From the NCBI RefSeq assembly GCF_004125265.1, contig NZ_RDTE01000003.1, positions 4,030,001 to 4,094,000 on the forward strand: a DNA stretch of 64,000 nt, given 5' to 3'. The stretch comes from Streptomyces lydicus. GTDB taxonomy: Bacteria; Actinomycetota; Actinomycetes; Streptomycetales; Streptomycetaceae. Positions within the stretch are counted from its first letter, which is position 1. Each line of letters starts with the position of its first letter. The position numbers and the translations under genes are program-made. The notes under the pieces are model-generated. The model searched no databases. It saw nothing but the letters and a program-made list of their open reading frames with translations, and was not told the DNA's origin. Below are positions 25,434-33,836 of this stretch, one piece after another.

Positions 25434-26863
25434 AGTTCCCCCACCGCAGCAGGCGCGGCATCCTGCTCGGCCTGACCGCCCCACAGCTGATCGTCGCGAG
25501 CCTGACCGGCGTTCTTCTGCTCGCCGTGGTCATCACCCGCGGCGTGGTCGGCGCTCTCGAACTCATCCCCCTGTGGGCCGCCATCGCCCTCCTCGTCTTC
25601 GTCCGCCACCGCGGCCGGGCCCTGGCCGACTGGGTTCCGATCGTCACCCGGTACATCCTGCGCCGGATGCGCGGCCAGCTCCTCTGGCTCACCCGACCCT
25701 CCCGCCGACCGTCGCGCGAAGGGCTCCTCCACCTGCCCGGCACGGCGGCCAGCCTGCGTGTGGTCACCGCGCCCGACCGTCGATACGGTGCGGTTCACGA
25801 CCCCCATGCCGGCACTCTGACCGCCGTGGTCAAGGTCTCTTCCCGCGCCTACGCGCTGCTCGACCCGGGCACCCAGAACGCCAACGTGAGCGGCTGGGGA
25901 CGCGCCCTGGCCGCGCTCGCCCGGACCGGGCAGATCGCCCGCATCCAGGTGATCGAGCGCACCGTCCCGGACTCCGGCGACGCCCTGCGCCGCTACTGGG
26001 AAGAGCACGGCCGACCCCACGCCCCCGTGGCAGGCACGATCTACAGCGACCTGGTCCAGAGCGCGGGCCCGGCCGCGGCGCCGCACGAGGCCTACGTGGC
26101 GGTGTCGCTCGACATCAAGGCGGCGCGACGGCTGATCAACCAGGCCGGAGGCGGACTGACCGGAGCTTTCAGCGTGCTGGGGCAGCTGACCTCCACCTTC
26201 GATCAGGCCGCTCGGACCGCCGGACTCACCCCCACCGGGTGGCTCACCGCCCGCGAGATCGCCGCTGTCGTGCGGACGGCGTATGACCCGAAGTCCCTCG
26301 CAGCGCTGGATCGTTGGTCCACCACCGGTCGTCCCGAGGCCGAGCCCGCCGCTGCTGGCCCCGTGGTGGTCGTCGAGAAGTCGGACCACATCACGACCGA
26401 TACGGCCGTCCACAAGACGTACTGGGTGGAGAACTGGCCCAGGGTCGAGACGTCGGCGGGCTTTCTCCATCAGCTCCTGTTCACCGGCGGGGTCCGGCGC
26501 ACGCTGTCGCTCTCTTACGAGCCGAAGGGGCTGGACGCCGCGCTGCGTGACGTCCAGCGCAAGAAGGCCAGCGTGATCGCCGATGCCGCTGAGCGGGCTC
26601 GGCGCGGGCAGGTCGACTCCGAGGCGGACTCGATCGAGTACCAGGACATCAAGTCCCGTGAGCGGCAGCTCATCGCGGGCCATGCGGATGTCGCCCTGAC
26701 CGGCCTGCTGACCGTCTCGGCCGACTCCGAGGACGAACTGCGTTCCGCCTGCGCGGTCGTGGAGACCGCCGCGGTCGGCGCCCAGCTCGACCTCCGGCCG
26801 CTGACCTGGCAGCAGGCCGAGGCGTTTACCGCCGCCGCCATGCCGCTGGCGCTCGCCGCCTGA
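25391..26863 (+). CDS. SCO6880-family T4SS protein (PrgI/VirB3-like start, VirB4-N-like body)
   Basis: The 490-residue product begins with two membrane spans (about 30-48 and 53-72: LIVASLTGVLLLAVVITRG and LELIPLWAAIALLVFV), the PrgI/VirB3 plan, then a long soluble part without a P-loop. It resembles actinobacterial SCO6880-family proteins. The soluble part (for example ALLDPGTQNANVSGWGRALA and ISLSYEPKG-like LSLSYEPKGLDAA) corresponds to the N-terminal, non-ATPase half of VirB4. Together with the separate ATPase gene downstream it would make the VirB3-VirB4 unit at the inner membrane. The similarity to VirB4-N is inferred from layout. Confidence 0.75.
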   Translation: MSGKHQAEAATATVKFPHRSRRGILLGLTAPQLIVASLTGVLLLAVVITRGVVGALELIPLWAAIALLVFVRHRGRALADWVPIVTRYILRRMRGQLLWLTRPSRRPSREGLLHLPGTAASLRVVTAPDRRYGAVHDPHAGTLTAVVKVSSRAYALLDPGTQNANVSGWGRALAALARTGQIARIQVIERTVPDSGDALRRYWEEHGRPHAPVAGTIYSDLVQSAGPAAAPHEAYVAVSLDIKAARRLINQAGGGLTGAFSVLGQLTSTFDQAARTAGLTPTGWLTAREIAAVVRTAYDPKSLAALDRWSTTGRPEAEPAAAGPVVVVEKSDHITTDTAVHKTYWVENWPRVETSAGFLHQLLFTGGVRRTLSLSYEPKGLDAALRDVQRKKASVIADAAERARRGQVDSEADSIEYQDIKSRERQLIAGHADVALTGLLTVSADSEDELRSACAVVETAAVGAQLDLRPLTWQQAEAFTAAAMPLALAA

Positions 26864-26898
26864 TCCCGGCCGCCCCTTTCCTCTGAAAGAGCACCCTC

Positions 26899-27351
26899 AT
26901 GTCTCGCACCGCCAGCCCGATCGCGGAGGACTTCGTGCCCTTCGCCACCGCCGCGCTCGATTTCCACCGCGCGCTCAATCTCCCGGGCGGTCCTCTCGTC
27001 ACCACTCGCGCCGAGCTGGACTCGCTGCATTCCCACCTCGTCTCGCTGCACGGGCTGCTCGACGCTCATGCCTGTCGTGTCGGGCAGCTCGTCCCGGCCG
27101 AGGGCGACCCGCTCCGCGCCGCCTGCACCCGCGTCTGGCAGGCCGCCGACCACGTCCACGCCGCCTACCACGCGGCACCCCGGCCGGGCTCCGGCGAAGT
27201 GCCCGAGCGTGAGGCGTGCAAGGCCGGCCTGCCCGAAGGGGCGCCGGAGCTGACCATCTGCCAGCGCCACCAGCGCACCGCGCACCTGGTGCGCCGCCGC
27301 ACCACCCCGGCCGACCTGCACGCCCCGTTCACCGGCCTCGTCCGCCGCTGA
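26899..27351 (+). CDS. Hypothetical helical protein in the T4SS operon
   Basis: The 150-residue product is mostly helical with several conserved-looking His/Leu positions (LDSLHSHLVSLHGLLDAHAC) and a basic end (RRRTTPADLHAPFTGLVRR). There is no membrane span or known motif. GAAAGAG lies upstream of the ATG. It lies between the two halves of the VirB4 function, so a small adaptor between them is possible; that is inference. Confidence 0.6.
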   Translation: MSRTASPIAEDFVPFATAALDFHRALNLPGGPLVTTRAELDSLHSHLVSLHGLLDAHACRVGQLVPAEGDPLRAACTRVWQAADHVHAAYHAAPRPGSGEVPEREACKAGLPEGAPELTICQRHQRTAHLVRRRTTPADLHAPFTGLVRR

Positions 27352-27377
27352 CCGCCTTCCGTTCTGGAGAAACGTTC

Positions 27378-28877
27378 ATGCCCCGCACCCGCGCCAGCGC
27401 CTCCCCCCTGTTCGTCCCCCGCAAGGCACCGCGCACCGGACGCAAGGCCGCCCGCGCCGGCTTCGCCGCGGCCCGCCGCCAAGCCCGCATCGCCGGAACC
27501 CCGCCCAAGCGCCGTACCGAGGGAGCCTTCGATCCGGAGCTGCGGCCGACCTACCCGCCGTCCGGACGCCCCGGCCCCTCCTCGGCCCGGGGCAGCAAGC
27601 TCGGCCTGCCTGCCCACCGGATGACCACCGCCACAGCCTCCGGCGCCTATCCCTTCGTGGCCGAGGGTGGTCTGGGGGCGGACGGGGTCTTCATCGGTCG
27701 CGATGTCCACGCGGAGGCCGCGTTCTGCTTCGACCCGTTCTCGCTGTACGGGCGGATCGAGGGCTTCACGAACCCCAACGCGGTCCTCGCCGGGATCATC
27801 GGCATGGGGAAGTCGGCATTGGCGAAGTCCATCGCCACCAGGTCGATCGCCCACGGCTACCGGATCTACATCCCTTCCGATCCCAAGGGCGAGTGGACGG
27901 CCGTGGCCCAGGCCCTCGGCGGGCACACCATCGCCCTGGGACCGGGGCTGCCGGGCCGGTTGAACCCGCTGGACGCCCCGGCCCGGCCCGCCTCCGTCAG
28001 CGAGGACGACTGGGCGACCGAAGTGCGAAAGCGCCGCCTGCTGCTCCTGGCCGGCCTGGCTCGCACCGTGCTCAAGCGTGATCTCCAGCCGATGGAGCAC
28101 ACCGCCCTGGACCTCGCCCTCGACCTGGTCGTCACCGAAGCGGACGCCAGCGGCACGGTGCCGCTGCTCGGCGACATCGCACACGCCCTCGGCTCGCCCG
28201 AGCGCCTCGACCGAGCCCTCGGCGACCAGACCGGACACCTGGGGTCCGCCGCTCAGGACCTCGCGCACGCCCTGCGCCGGCTGGTGCACGGCGACTTGAG
28301 CGGCATGTTCGACGCCCCGAGCACCGTGGAGTTCGACCCGACCACTCCGATGCTGTCCATCGACCTCTCCCGCCTTGGCGGCGGTGGCGACGACACCGCT
28401 CTGGTGCTGGCGATGACCTGCGCGAGTGCGTGGATGGAGTCCGCCCTCGCCGACCCCGACGGCGGCCGACGCTGGGTGATCTACGACGAAGCGTGGCGGC
28501 TGATGAGGCACGTTGGCCTCCTGGAGCGGATGCAGAGCCAGTGGAAGCTCTCCCGGGGCCTCGGCATCGCGAACTTGATGATCATCCATCGGCTGTCGGA
28601 CCTGCTGTCGGCGGGCGATGCCGGCTCGCGCGGCCGGGTACTGGCCGAGGGTCTGCTGGCCGACTGCTCCACCCGCATCATCTACCGCCAGGAGCCCGAC
28701 CAGCTCACCGCCGCCGCTGCGCTGCTCGGCCTGACCGGCGTCGAAACCCAGGCCGTCTCCGCCCTGACCAAGGGCCGGGGCCTGTGGAAGGTCGCAGGCC
28801 GCAGCTTCATCACCCAGCACATCCTGCACCCAGCCGAACGCAAGCTGTTCGACACCGACGCCCGCATGGCCGCCTAA
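27378..28877 (+). CDS. VirB4-type T4SS ATPase (stand-alone ATPase domain)
   Basis: The 499-residue product starts at ATG 27378 after GGAG; upstream in-frame codons lack a site. After a basic, disordered start (1-80) comes an ATPase core: Walker A in GIIGMGKSALAKS (139-147), the VirB4-typical YIPSDPKGEW, and Walker B in RRWVIYDEAWRLM (about 363-375). It ends with KGRGLWKVAGRSF. VirB4 proteins energise assembly of the transfer channel. Here the N-terminal VirB4 half is missing and appears to be supplied by the SCO6880-like gene two positions upstream, so the function is split over two polypeptides. Confidence 0.88.
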   Translation: MPRTRASASPLFVPRKAPRTGRKAARAGFAAARRQARIAGTPPKRRTEGAFDPELRPTYPPSGRPGPSSARGSKLGLPAHRMTTATASGAYPFVAEGGLGADGVFIGRDVHAEAAFCFDPFSLYGRIEGFTNPNAVLAGIIGMGKSALAKSIATRSIAHGYRIYIPSDPKGEWTAVAQALGGHTIALGPGLPGRLNPLDAPARPASVSEDDWATEVRKRRLLLLAGLARTVLKRDLQPMEHTALDLALDLVVTEADASGTVPLLGDIAHALGSPERLDRALGDQTGHLGSAAQDLAHALRRLVHGDLSGMFDAPSTVEFDPTTPMLSIDLSRLGGGGDDTALVLAMTCASAWMESALADPDGGRRWVIYDEAWRLMRHVGLLERMQSQWKLSRGLGIANLMIIHRLSDLLSAGDAGSRGRVLAEGLLADCSTRIIYRQEPDQLTAAAALLGLTGVETQAVSALTKGRGLWKVAGRSFITQHILHPAERKLFDTDARMAA

Positions 28878-28910
28878 CCCAACCAGCTTGTACTGAAGGT
28901 GAGTTACCTC

Positions 28911-29390
28911 ATGTCGTCCACCGTAGCGCGGGCAGAACACCGAACGCTCGGAGAAGTCCGCACCTCGACCGGAAGTTCGGACATCGGCGGCCTGTCGGCC
29001 TGCTGGAACGACCGTCTTGCCGCCGCCCGGCCCGAGGAGTTCGACGAGTTGTTCTCCACGGTGGTCACGGGGGATTTCGGCACGGTGGCCGGGCTGCACC
29101 AGATGCTCGAAACCGCCTCGGAATGGTGCCGCGTTCACGGCGCCCGCGGCAGCGCCGCCGAGCTGGACGTCCTCGCCGGGCGCCTGGCCGACCTCGGCGA
29201 GGAGCTGCACCTCGTGAGGGAGGGCATGGCTCACGAGATCCGCCCCGGCTCGCATCGAACGGCAGCGGCAGCGGCAGCGGCAGCCCGTGCCTCCCCGGCC
29301 GCCTCAGCACGAGGGGCTTGCCTCGGTCCGACCGAGGCACCTGCTCCCCTGCCGTCGCCCCCCGTCCGTTCGCTGCCGCGTTCGCGGTGA
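28911..29390 (+). CDS. Hypothetical accessory protein with basic Ala/Pro tail
   Basis: The ATG at 28911 follows AAGGTGAG at 8 bases. Residues 30-105 are a helical domain (LFSTVVTGDFGTVAGLHQML) of unknown function. From about residue 110 the protein turns into an Ala-rich run, encoded by four GGCAGC units at 29261-29284, and a Pro/Ser tail ending RSLPRSR. The tail is of the kind shared by many proteins in 29-45 kb. It is the first gene after the VirB4-type ATPase. No known family. Confidence 0.65.
   Translation: MSSTVARAEHRTLGEVRTSTGSSDIGGLSACWNDRLAAARPEEFDELFSTVVTGDFGTVAGLHQMLETASEWCRVHGARGSAAELDVLAGRLADLGEELHLVREGMAHEIRPGSHRTAAAAAAAARASPAASARGACLGPTEAPAPLPSPPVRSLPRSR
29261..29284 (+). repeat. 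Four GGCAGC units inside a tail-coding region
   Basis: The hexamer repeats four times and encodes alternating Ala residues in the reading frame used. It can vary in length by slippage without a frame change. Confidence 0.85.
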
Positions 29391-29416
29391 CGACCGGCAC
29401 AGAACAAGGAACGATC

Positions 29417-30109
29417 ATGTCCACTTCTCCCACTTCTCCCGCTGAGGACCGGTCACCGGCGATCACCGATCACCTGGCCTGGCGGCTGCACCTCCCGGCG
29501 CTGGCCTCGGCCGCTGCCGGCATCGAGCGGGCGTCCGATCCCTGGAACGCCTTCTCGGCCTCGTTCTGCGACCGCGACGGCTGGCCCATCAATGAGGAGA
29601 GCTACCCGGACGACAAGGTGAAACGCGACGCCGAAGCCTGGAAGCACATCGAGGTCTTCCTCGCCCACGGCCCCGAGGTGCTGGCCGGTGTCCGCACCAC
29701 GGCCAGTGGTGGCGACTACGTCGAGGGGCCGATCAGCGAAGACCTCCGGCGGCTGCGCGGGATCGACACCACGCTGGCGCGAGCAGGCCAGCTCCGGCAC
29801 GAGTGGGACCAGATCATGGCGCTCATGGATGCCTCTCTTCCGGGCTCGCGGAAGATCTACGAGAGCCGAGCGGAGCGGATCCGGAATGCCGACGGCTGGC
29901 GGTACGCGGATGAGCTGTCGTTCCAGGGTCCGGCGCTGGTTCGGGCTGCCGACTACCTGGCGGGCCGGGCGGATTCCGGTCAGCCCTCGCAGACCGACCG
30001 TGCGCGGGTAGCCCTGGCTCGATCCGCCGCCGGCAACCACGGGGCACTACCCGCTTCGCCCTCTGCACCCCCGGCGCCGACTCCGACGGCCCCGGGCCGT
30101 TCCCGCTGA
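29417..30109 (+). CDS. Hypothetical accessory protein with R-V-A-L-A-R-S tail
   Basis: The 230-residue product starts at ATG 29417 after AAGGA. The body is helical with several Trp and acidic residues (WRLHLPALASAAAGIERASD, then SRAERIRNADGWRYADEL). The end is a clear example of the shared tail: ARVALARSAAGNHG, a Pro/Ala/Thr stretch, and GRSR at the C-terminus. Function is unknown. The tail and position near T4SS genes suggest a secreted or co-transferred protein. Confidence 0.68.
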   Translation: MSTSPTSPAEDRSPAITDHLAWRLHLPALASAAAGIERASDPWNAFSASFCDRDGWPINEESYPDDKVKRDAEAWKHIEVFLAHGPEVLAGVRTTASGGDYVEGPISEDLRRLRGIDTTLARAGQLRHEWDQIMALMDASLPGSRKIYESRAERIRNADGWRYADELSFQGPALVRAADYLAGRADSGQPSQTDRARVALARSAAGNHGALPASPSAPPAPTPTAPGRSR

Positions 30110-30120
30110 CGCACATATCA

Positions 30121-30162
30121 CCGACTTGCGGCGCGGCCAAACCGGCCGATCCCCGGATCCTC
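30121..30162 (+). promoter_or_regulatory. Dispersed GGCCAAA-N15-ATCCTC element, copy A
   Basis: GGCCAAA and ATCCTC are separated by exactly 15 bases, preceded by a cgacttg-like word. Two other copies with the same spacing lie at 32173-32213 and 38914-38957, each just ahead of an accessory gene. A promoter or operator shared by these units is the likely role. Confidence 0.6.
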
Positions 30163-30214
30163 ATCTCAACGCGACCGGACAGCTCTCGGCCCCCGTTCCT
30201 TCTTCGGAGTACCC

Positions 30215-30466
30215 ATGTCCCGCACCAGCAGAACCGTCCCGGCCCTCGACTGCCCCTCTGTACGAGCCAGCACCGGATGGATCAGCTATGCCCGCCCCCG
30301 ATCACGATTCGCTTCCCGATGTCGCCTTCGGCCGTCACCCCGACTACGGCATCGTCGCCGCGAACCCGAAGCACCTTGCGGCCAGCGCGTGGATGCTGAA
30401 GGGGTTCGACTTCCACCCCGTCCCGGATCACCCGAAGCTCTACGCACTGGCCGATCAACAGCGTGA
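30215..30466 (+). other. Possible leader frame with an early AGA codon
   Basis: An ATG at 30215 opens a frame whose sixth codon is AGA and which runs across the start of the next gene. The upstream site is weak (TTCGGAG). It is noted because leaders with early AGA codons also precede the SCO6880-like and coupling-protein genes. Treat it as weak. Confidence 0.25.
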
Positions 30467-31058
30467 TGGACAGGGCCGCGTCACCCGGGCCGTCGCGATG
30501 CTGCGCAAGGCCGGCTACCAGGTCGACGTGGATCTCGCGTTCGCCCCCTCCCTGTCCCCCGAAGCGGCTCCTTCCCGTGACCGCCCCCCGCGCATAGAAC
30601 CCGACGTCGCGTTCGCCGAGCATCCGCAGCTCGGCATCGTCGCGGCCACCGATGACCGCGCCCGCGCGATCGGCGGTCGGCTCCTGGAAGAGCACGGCTG
30701 GCGGCACGATCGGGCCCTGGACATCTACACGCTGCCCGTCACCATCGACCGCAGCGACGCCCTGGAAAAGGTCGCCACGGCCACGGTGTCGATGCACCGG
30801 TCCGGTCTCCAGGTCGCGGCTCAGCCCGCCCTCGCTCAGGACGCGGCAACGCGTCGCCGCCCGACGCCCGCAACGGCGGCGAACCACGGGCGCGACCAGG
30901 GCTTCACCGCCCGCGCGTCCCCGATCAGCGCCGCCGCGCTCGCCGCCAGCCCAGCCCGTGCCGGCCTCCCTGGCACGGCTCCGGTTGCCTCTCCCGCCAC
31001 CTCTGCTGCGGCGGCCCGGCCGGTCGACCCGCGCATCGCGTTCTCCCGCACCCGCTGA
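30288..31058 (+). CDS. Accessory protein with two copies of an alpha/beta domain
   Basis: The 256-residue product starts at ATG 30288. Residues 8-85 and 100-180 are repeats of one domain. Each starts DVAF-x-x-HP-x-x-GIVAA, has a middle with a Y-x-LP or YAL strand, and ends with a helix and x-x-G-x-Q-V. The same domain in single copy opens the gene at 32325. The fold is unknown to me. The C-terminal 75 residues are Ala/Pro/Thr-rich and end AFSRTR, a version of the shared tail. Confidence 0.68.
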   Translation: MPAPDHDSLPDVAFGRHPDYGIVAANPKHLAASAWMLKGFDFHPVPDHPKLYALADQQRDGQGRVTRAVAMLRKAGYQVDVDLAFAPSLSPEAAPSRDRPPRIEPDVAFAEHPQLGIVAATDDRARAIGGRLLEEHGWRHDRALDIYTLPVTIDRSDALEKVATATVSMHRSGLQVAAQPALAQDAATRRRPTPATAANHGRDQGFTARASPISAAALAASPARAGLPGTAPVASPATSAAAARPVDPRIAFSRTR

Positions 31059-31084
31059 CCCAACTCCCGTAAGGAACAGTTCCC

Positions 31085-31582
31085 ATGGCCGTGAAGACCA
31101 CCTGGCCGATCGCCCACTCCTGCGGCCACCAGGCCGACCGTGACCTGTCCGACCGGGCGGCCGACCGTCGCGCGGGGTTCGCCGAGTGGCTGGCCAAGCA
31201 GGCGTGCACCGACTGCTGGCGGGCCGCCAAGGAGGACGACGAGCAGGACAAGGCCGCCTGGCTGAAGGCCAAGCGGGCCGAGGAGCAGGCCGAATCCGAA
31301 GCCTGGTCGCAGCGGTACCGGATGCCGCCTCTGGAGGGGACCGAGCGAGCCGTCGCCTGGGGTGTGCGCTGTCGCCATCAGGTCCTGTCCGCCGCCTACA
31401 CCACCCTGGTCCTCGAAGGCGAGATCAGTGAGACGGAGTGGGAGGAGATCGAGGAGGCCGCTCGCACCGTCACCCGCTCCGGGTGGTGGATCGACCAGCG
31501 CTCCTCCGAGCCCGACGACCTCGCCGAGCTGCTCCAGGCCGCCACCGAGGCCGACCGGCCGACCGAGAACCCCCACTTCTGA
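31085..31582 (+). CDS. Hypothetical Cys/His, Glu/Lys-rich accessory protein
   Basis: The 165-residue protein begins with a possible zinc-binding part: His12 and CGHQADRDL, then ACTDCW about 30 residues later. A charged helical or coiled-coil stretch follows (KEDDEQDKAAWLKAKRAEEQ), then an acidic C-terminal half. AAGGAAC precedes the ATG. Unlike its neighbours it ends acidic (TENPHF) without the basic tail, so it is probably not in the same functional class. A hairpin follows. Confidence 0.65.
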   Translation: MAVKTTWPIAHSCGHQADRDLSDRAADRRAGFAEWLAKQACTDCWRAAKEDDEQDKAAWLKAKRAEEQAESEAWSQRYRMPPLEGTERAVAWGVRCRHQVLSAAYTTLVLEGEISETEWEEIEEAARTVTRSGWWIDQRSSEPDDLAELLQAATEADRPTENPHF

Positions 31583-31586
31583 CCGC

Positions 31587-31614
31587 CCGGTGTCCCGCTG
31601 CGGCGGGACACCGG
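31587..31614 (+). terminator. Hairpin after the Cys/His-rich gene
   Basis: A perfect 12-bp stem CCGGTGTCCCGC / GCGGGACACCGG closed by TGCG begins 5 bases after the stop codon. No strong T run follows, so partial termination is likely. Confidence 0.75.
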
Positions 31615-31645
31615 CTCCCCCCCCCGCCCGAGACCTGGATACCCC

Positions 31646-32155
31646 ATGCCCAAGTACCCCCTGCACTGCGAAGTCCGGCGCACCGAAAGCACCACGGATC
31701 TCCTCAGCCGCCTCCACCGGACCGATCCGGGCTTCGCTCCCTACCTGCTCACCGCGTGGTCCCCGGAGCTGACCGCCCAGGAGACCGTCGCCCTTCCTGA
31801 CCTGGCATCGGATCTCGACGAGCCGATCGCCCTGCGGAAACCGCGGACCGGCCACGCCGCCGCCCGACGCCTGACCTGGCACTGCTCCATCCGCAACAAC
31901 ACCGACGTGGAACTCGACGACGATGACTGGTTCGAGCTGACGCGCGAGGTCCTCGACGCCACGGGCATCGAGCCGGACGCCGACCCGGCGGCCTGCCGGT
32001 GGGTGGCCCTGCGCAACCAGGCCGACGGGCTCGACATCGTCGCCACCGTCATACGGCAGGACGGCCGCTGGGCCCGGGTGCACCACGACGCTCACTTCGC
32101 CCGCGCCGCCTGCGCGAACTTCACCTACGACCACGGCCTGGACACCCCGGGATGA
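31646..32155 (+). CDS. Relaxase-fold protein lacking catalytic histidines
   Basis: The 169-residue protein matches the element's relaxase (61448-63217) over about 85 residues: LTWHCSIRN against HVWHCSVRT, then LDATGIEPDADPAACRWVAL against VAATGIAPEGDPDGCRWIAV, then DIVATVIR against HILATMVR. In the relaxase the metal-binding H-x-x-x-H-x-H triad is in RHADDHIHI; here the same stretch reads RNQADGLDI, so all three histidines are gone. The N-terminal catalytic-Tyr segment is also absent. It cannot be a working nickase in this fold. It could bind oriT DNA or relaxase partners as a regulator, or be a decaying paralogue; intact length and coding bias favour a kept function. Confidence 0.72.
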   Translation: MPKYPLHCEVRRTESTTDLLSRLHRTDPGFAPYLLTAWSPELTAQETVALPDLASDLDEPIALRKPRTGHAAARRLTWHCSIRNNTDVELDDDDWFELTREVLDATGIEPDADPAACRWVALRNQADGLDIVATVIRQDGRWARVHHDAHFARAACANFTYDHGLDTPG

Positions 32156-32172
32156 GTGGCGGCACCTACCAG

Positions 32173-32213
32173 CGATCTCCGGCCGGGCCAAATCGCGGAT
32201 TCTGCAGATCCTC
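32173..32213 (+). promoter_or_regulatory. Dispersed GGCCAAA-N15-ATCCTC element, copy B
   Basis: The copy reads ccggccgggccaaa, then 15 bases, then atcctc. It lies 111 bases ahead of the GTG of the 32325 gene and just after the relaxase-fold gene. It is closest in sequence to copy C at 38914. Confidence 0.62.
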
Positions 32214-32324
32214 TTCCCCACGGCCCGGTTCCCCGGGTTCTGTTCGCCCTCCCTTGTCCTCTCTGGCGAGACGGGCCACCGGCTCACCGGTCCATACCCG
32301 AAACTCCACGCCCAGGAGACCAAC

Positions 32325-33065
32325 GTGCCTGTCCCTCCGATCACCATCACCCACGAGTTCAGCGGCAGCGTCGTGGCAAAGGGTGCCAACGACGACCTCT
32401 CCGCCAGCCTCCTCAAGCACGCCGGCTTCCAGCAGATCTCGGACTGGCACGGCCGACGCCATCGTCTTCCCACCACCACACCGGACGCCGACAAGGTCGC
32501 CATCGCCACCCACGCGGCCGAGATGCTCCGCGCCGCCCGGTACGACGTCGACCTCCCGCCCTCCCTGGACGCGGCACGGATGAGCCCCCCGGTGCCTGCC
32601 CTCGGGCCCTACGCCACCGGGGCGGAACTCCTACGGATCACGGACCGGATCAGGGCGGCCGAGAACGGGACCGACCTCCAGCGAGCGGTCGACCATCTTC
32701 TTCACCCCGAGCACGGTGCCCTGGAGCGCGTCCGGGAGGCGCTGGAGGTGGCGGGCGAGCAGATCCACGACCTCGACAATGAGGCATACGACCTCGCTTA
32801 CCGGTTCGACTACGCCTCCGAGTACGTCAGTGGCGCACAATCCGAACTCGTGGGCTCCGAGGCCAAGCTGCGCCGGGTCGGCACCGCGTCCCAGGACCAG
32901 ACCGAGGCCCGGACGCGGTCCCCGGAGCTGCCCGACCATCAGGGCGCCGCTCTGGCCACGTCGCCCGCAGCGGCCAAGGCCAAGATCTCCTCGATGCCCG
33001 GCTCCGAAACAGCGCAGCACAACGCGACCGGACACTCGCCGCGCCTCTCGGGCCCCCGGCGGTGA
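32325..33065 (+). CDS. Accessory protein with domain shared with the 30288 gene
   Basis: The 246-residue product begins at GTG 32325 after CCAGGAGACC. Residues 5-85 match the repeat domain of the 30288 product: GSVVAKGANDDLSASLLKHA, RRHRLP, then EMLRAARYDVDLPPSL. A helical middle (LRITDRIRAAENGTDLQRAV) follows, and the end is a polar Ser/Ala/Pro tail closing RLSGPRR. Function unknown; the tail puts it in the candidate exported set. Confidence 0.67.
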   Translation: MPVPPITITHEFSGSVVAKGANDDLSASLLKHAGFQQISDWHGRRHRLPTTTPDADKVAIATHAAEMLRAARYDVDLPPSLDAARMSPPVPALGPYATGAELLRITDRIRAAENGTDLQRAVDHLLHPEHGALERVREALEVAGEQIHDLDNEAYDLAYRFDYASEYVSGAQSELVGSEAKLRRVGTASQDQTEARTRSPELPDHQGAALATSPAAAKAKISSMPGSETAQHNATGHSPRLSGPRR

Positions 33066-33138
33066 CCCAGGTCATCTTCGTCAACGCCAGCCGTCGGCCT
33101 GCCGCGTGGCCGTTCACGTCAATCAACGAGGAGGAAGC

Positions 33139-33804
33139 GTGCCCGAGTACTACTCCAGCATCGGCGAGGCCGTCGGCTCCGCGATGCAGCACAACATCCG
33201 GCTCGCCGACCGCAGCGTGGCACCCAGCTCCGACAAGCCGTTGCAGGTGCGGCACCTGCCCAGTGCGTCCGCCGACCCGTACTCCGTCCGCGGGATGATC
33301 GCCCGCCTTACCGAGGACGCCACACCCAACGAAGTTGCCGGGATCATCGAGGAGGTCAACGGCGCGCTGGTCGGGGCTTTGCCTGAGCTGACCGAACTCG
33401 TCGCCGCTGCCGCCGACTGGACCCGCGTCCGTCTGACGTTCGACGACCCGCACCACAACCCGGCTTTCGAGACCTGGACCCGGCTGGCCGCCGCCTACGG
33501 CATGCTCCGGGACGTTCAGGAGCAGTTGGAGGTCGCGGTGGACGGGGTCGCCGCGTGTCCTGCCGAGCGCACCGACCCCAGGCACCACGAGATGGTCAAC
33601 GTCCTGCGGACCCGGGAGCTGCTCGACGACGTCCTCGGCGCCGAAGCGATCCCCACACCGTCGTCCGGTCGCAGTCCCGAAGCGGACCGGCAGCGAGCCG
33701 CCCGTACGTCCTCACCGCACGCCGGCCCCACGCCGTCGACCGGCAGCTCGCCGGCAGCCGCGCCGCCTCCGCCCGCGTCGCGCCCCGCCGGCCGACCTCG
33801 CTAA
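33139..33804 (+). CDS. Hypothetical helical accessory protein with basic Pro-rich tail
   Basis: The 221-residue product starts at GTG 33139, directly after GAGGAGGAAGC, a very strong ribosome binding site. The body is all-helical (MIARLTEDATPNEVAGIIEE, then TWTRLAAAYGMLRDVQEQLE). Residues 175-221 form a Ser/Thr/Ala/Pro tail with QRAARTSSPHAG and the end SRPAGRPR. It lies just ahead of the coupling-protein gene. No known family. Confidence 0.67.
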   Translation: MPEYYSSIGEAVGSAMQHNIRLADRSVAPSSDKPLQVRHLPSASADPYSVRGMIARLTEDATPNEVAGIIEEVNGALVGALPELTELVAAAADWTRVRLTFDDPHHNPAFETWTRLAAAYGMLRDVQEQLEVAVDGVAACPAERTDPRHHEMVNVLRTRELLDDVLGAEAIPTPSSGRSPEADRQRAARTSSPHAGPTPSTGSSPAAAPPPPASRPAGRPR

Positions 33805-33836
33805 AACGTTTCCCTTCGAGCCCCAGGAGTAACCCC

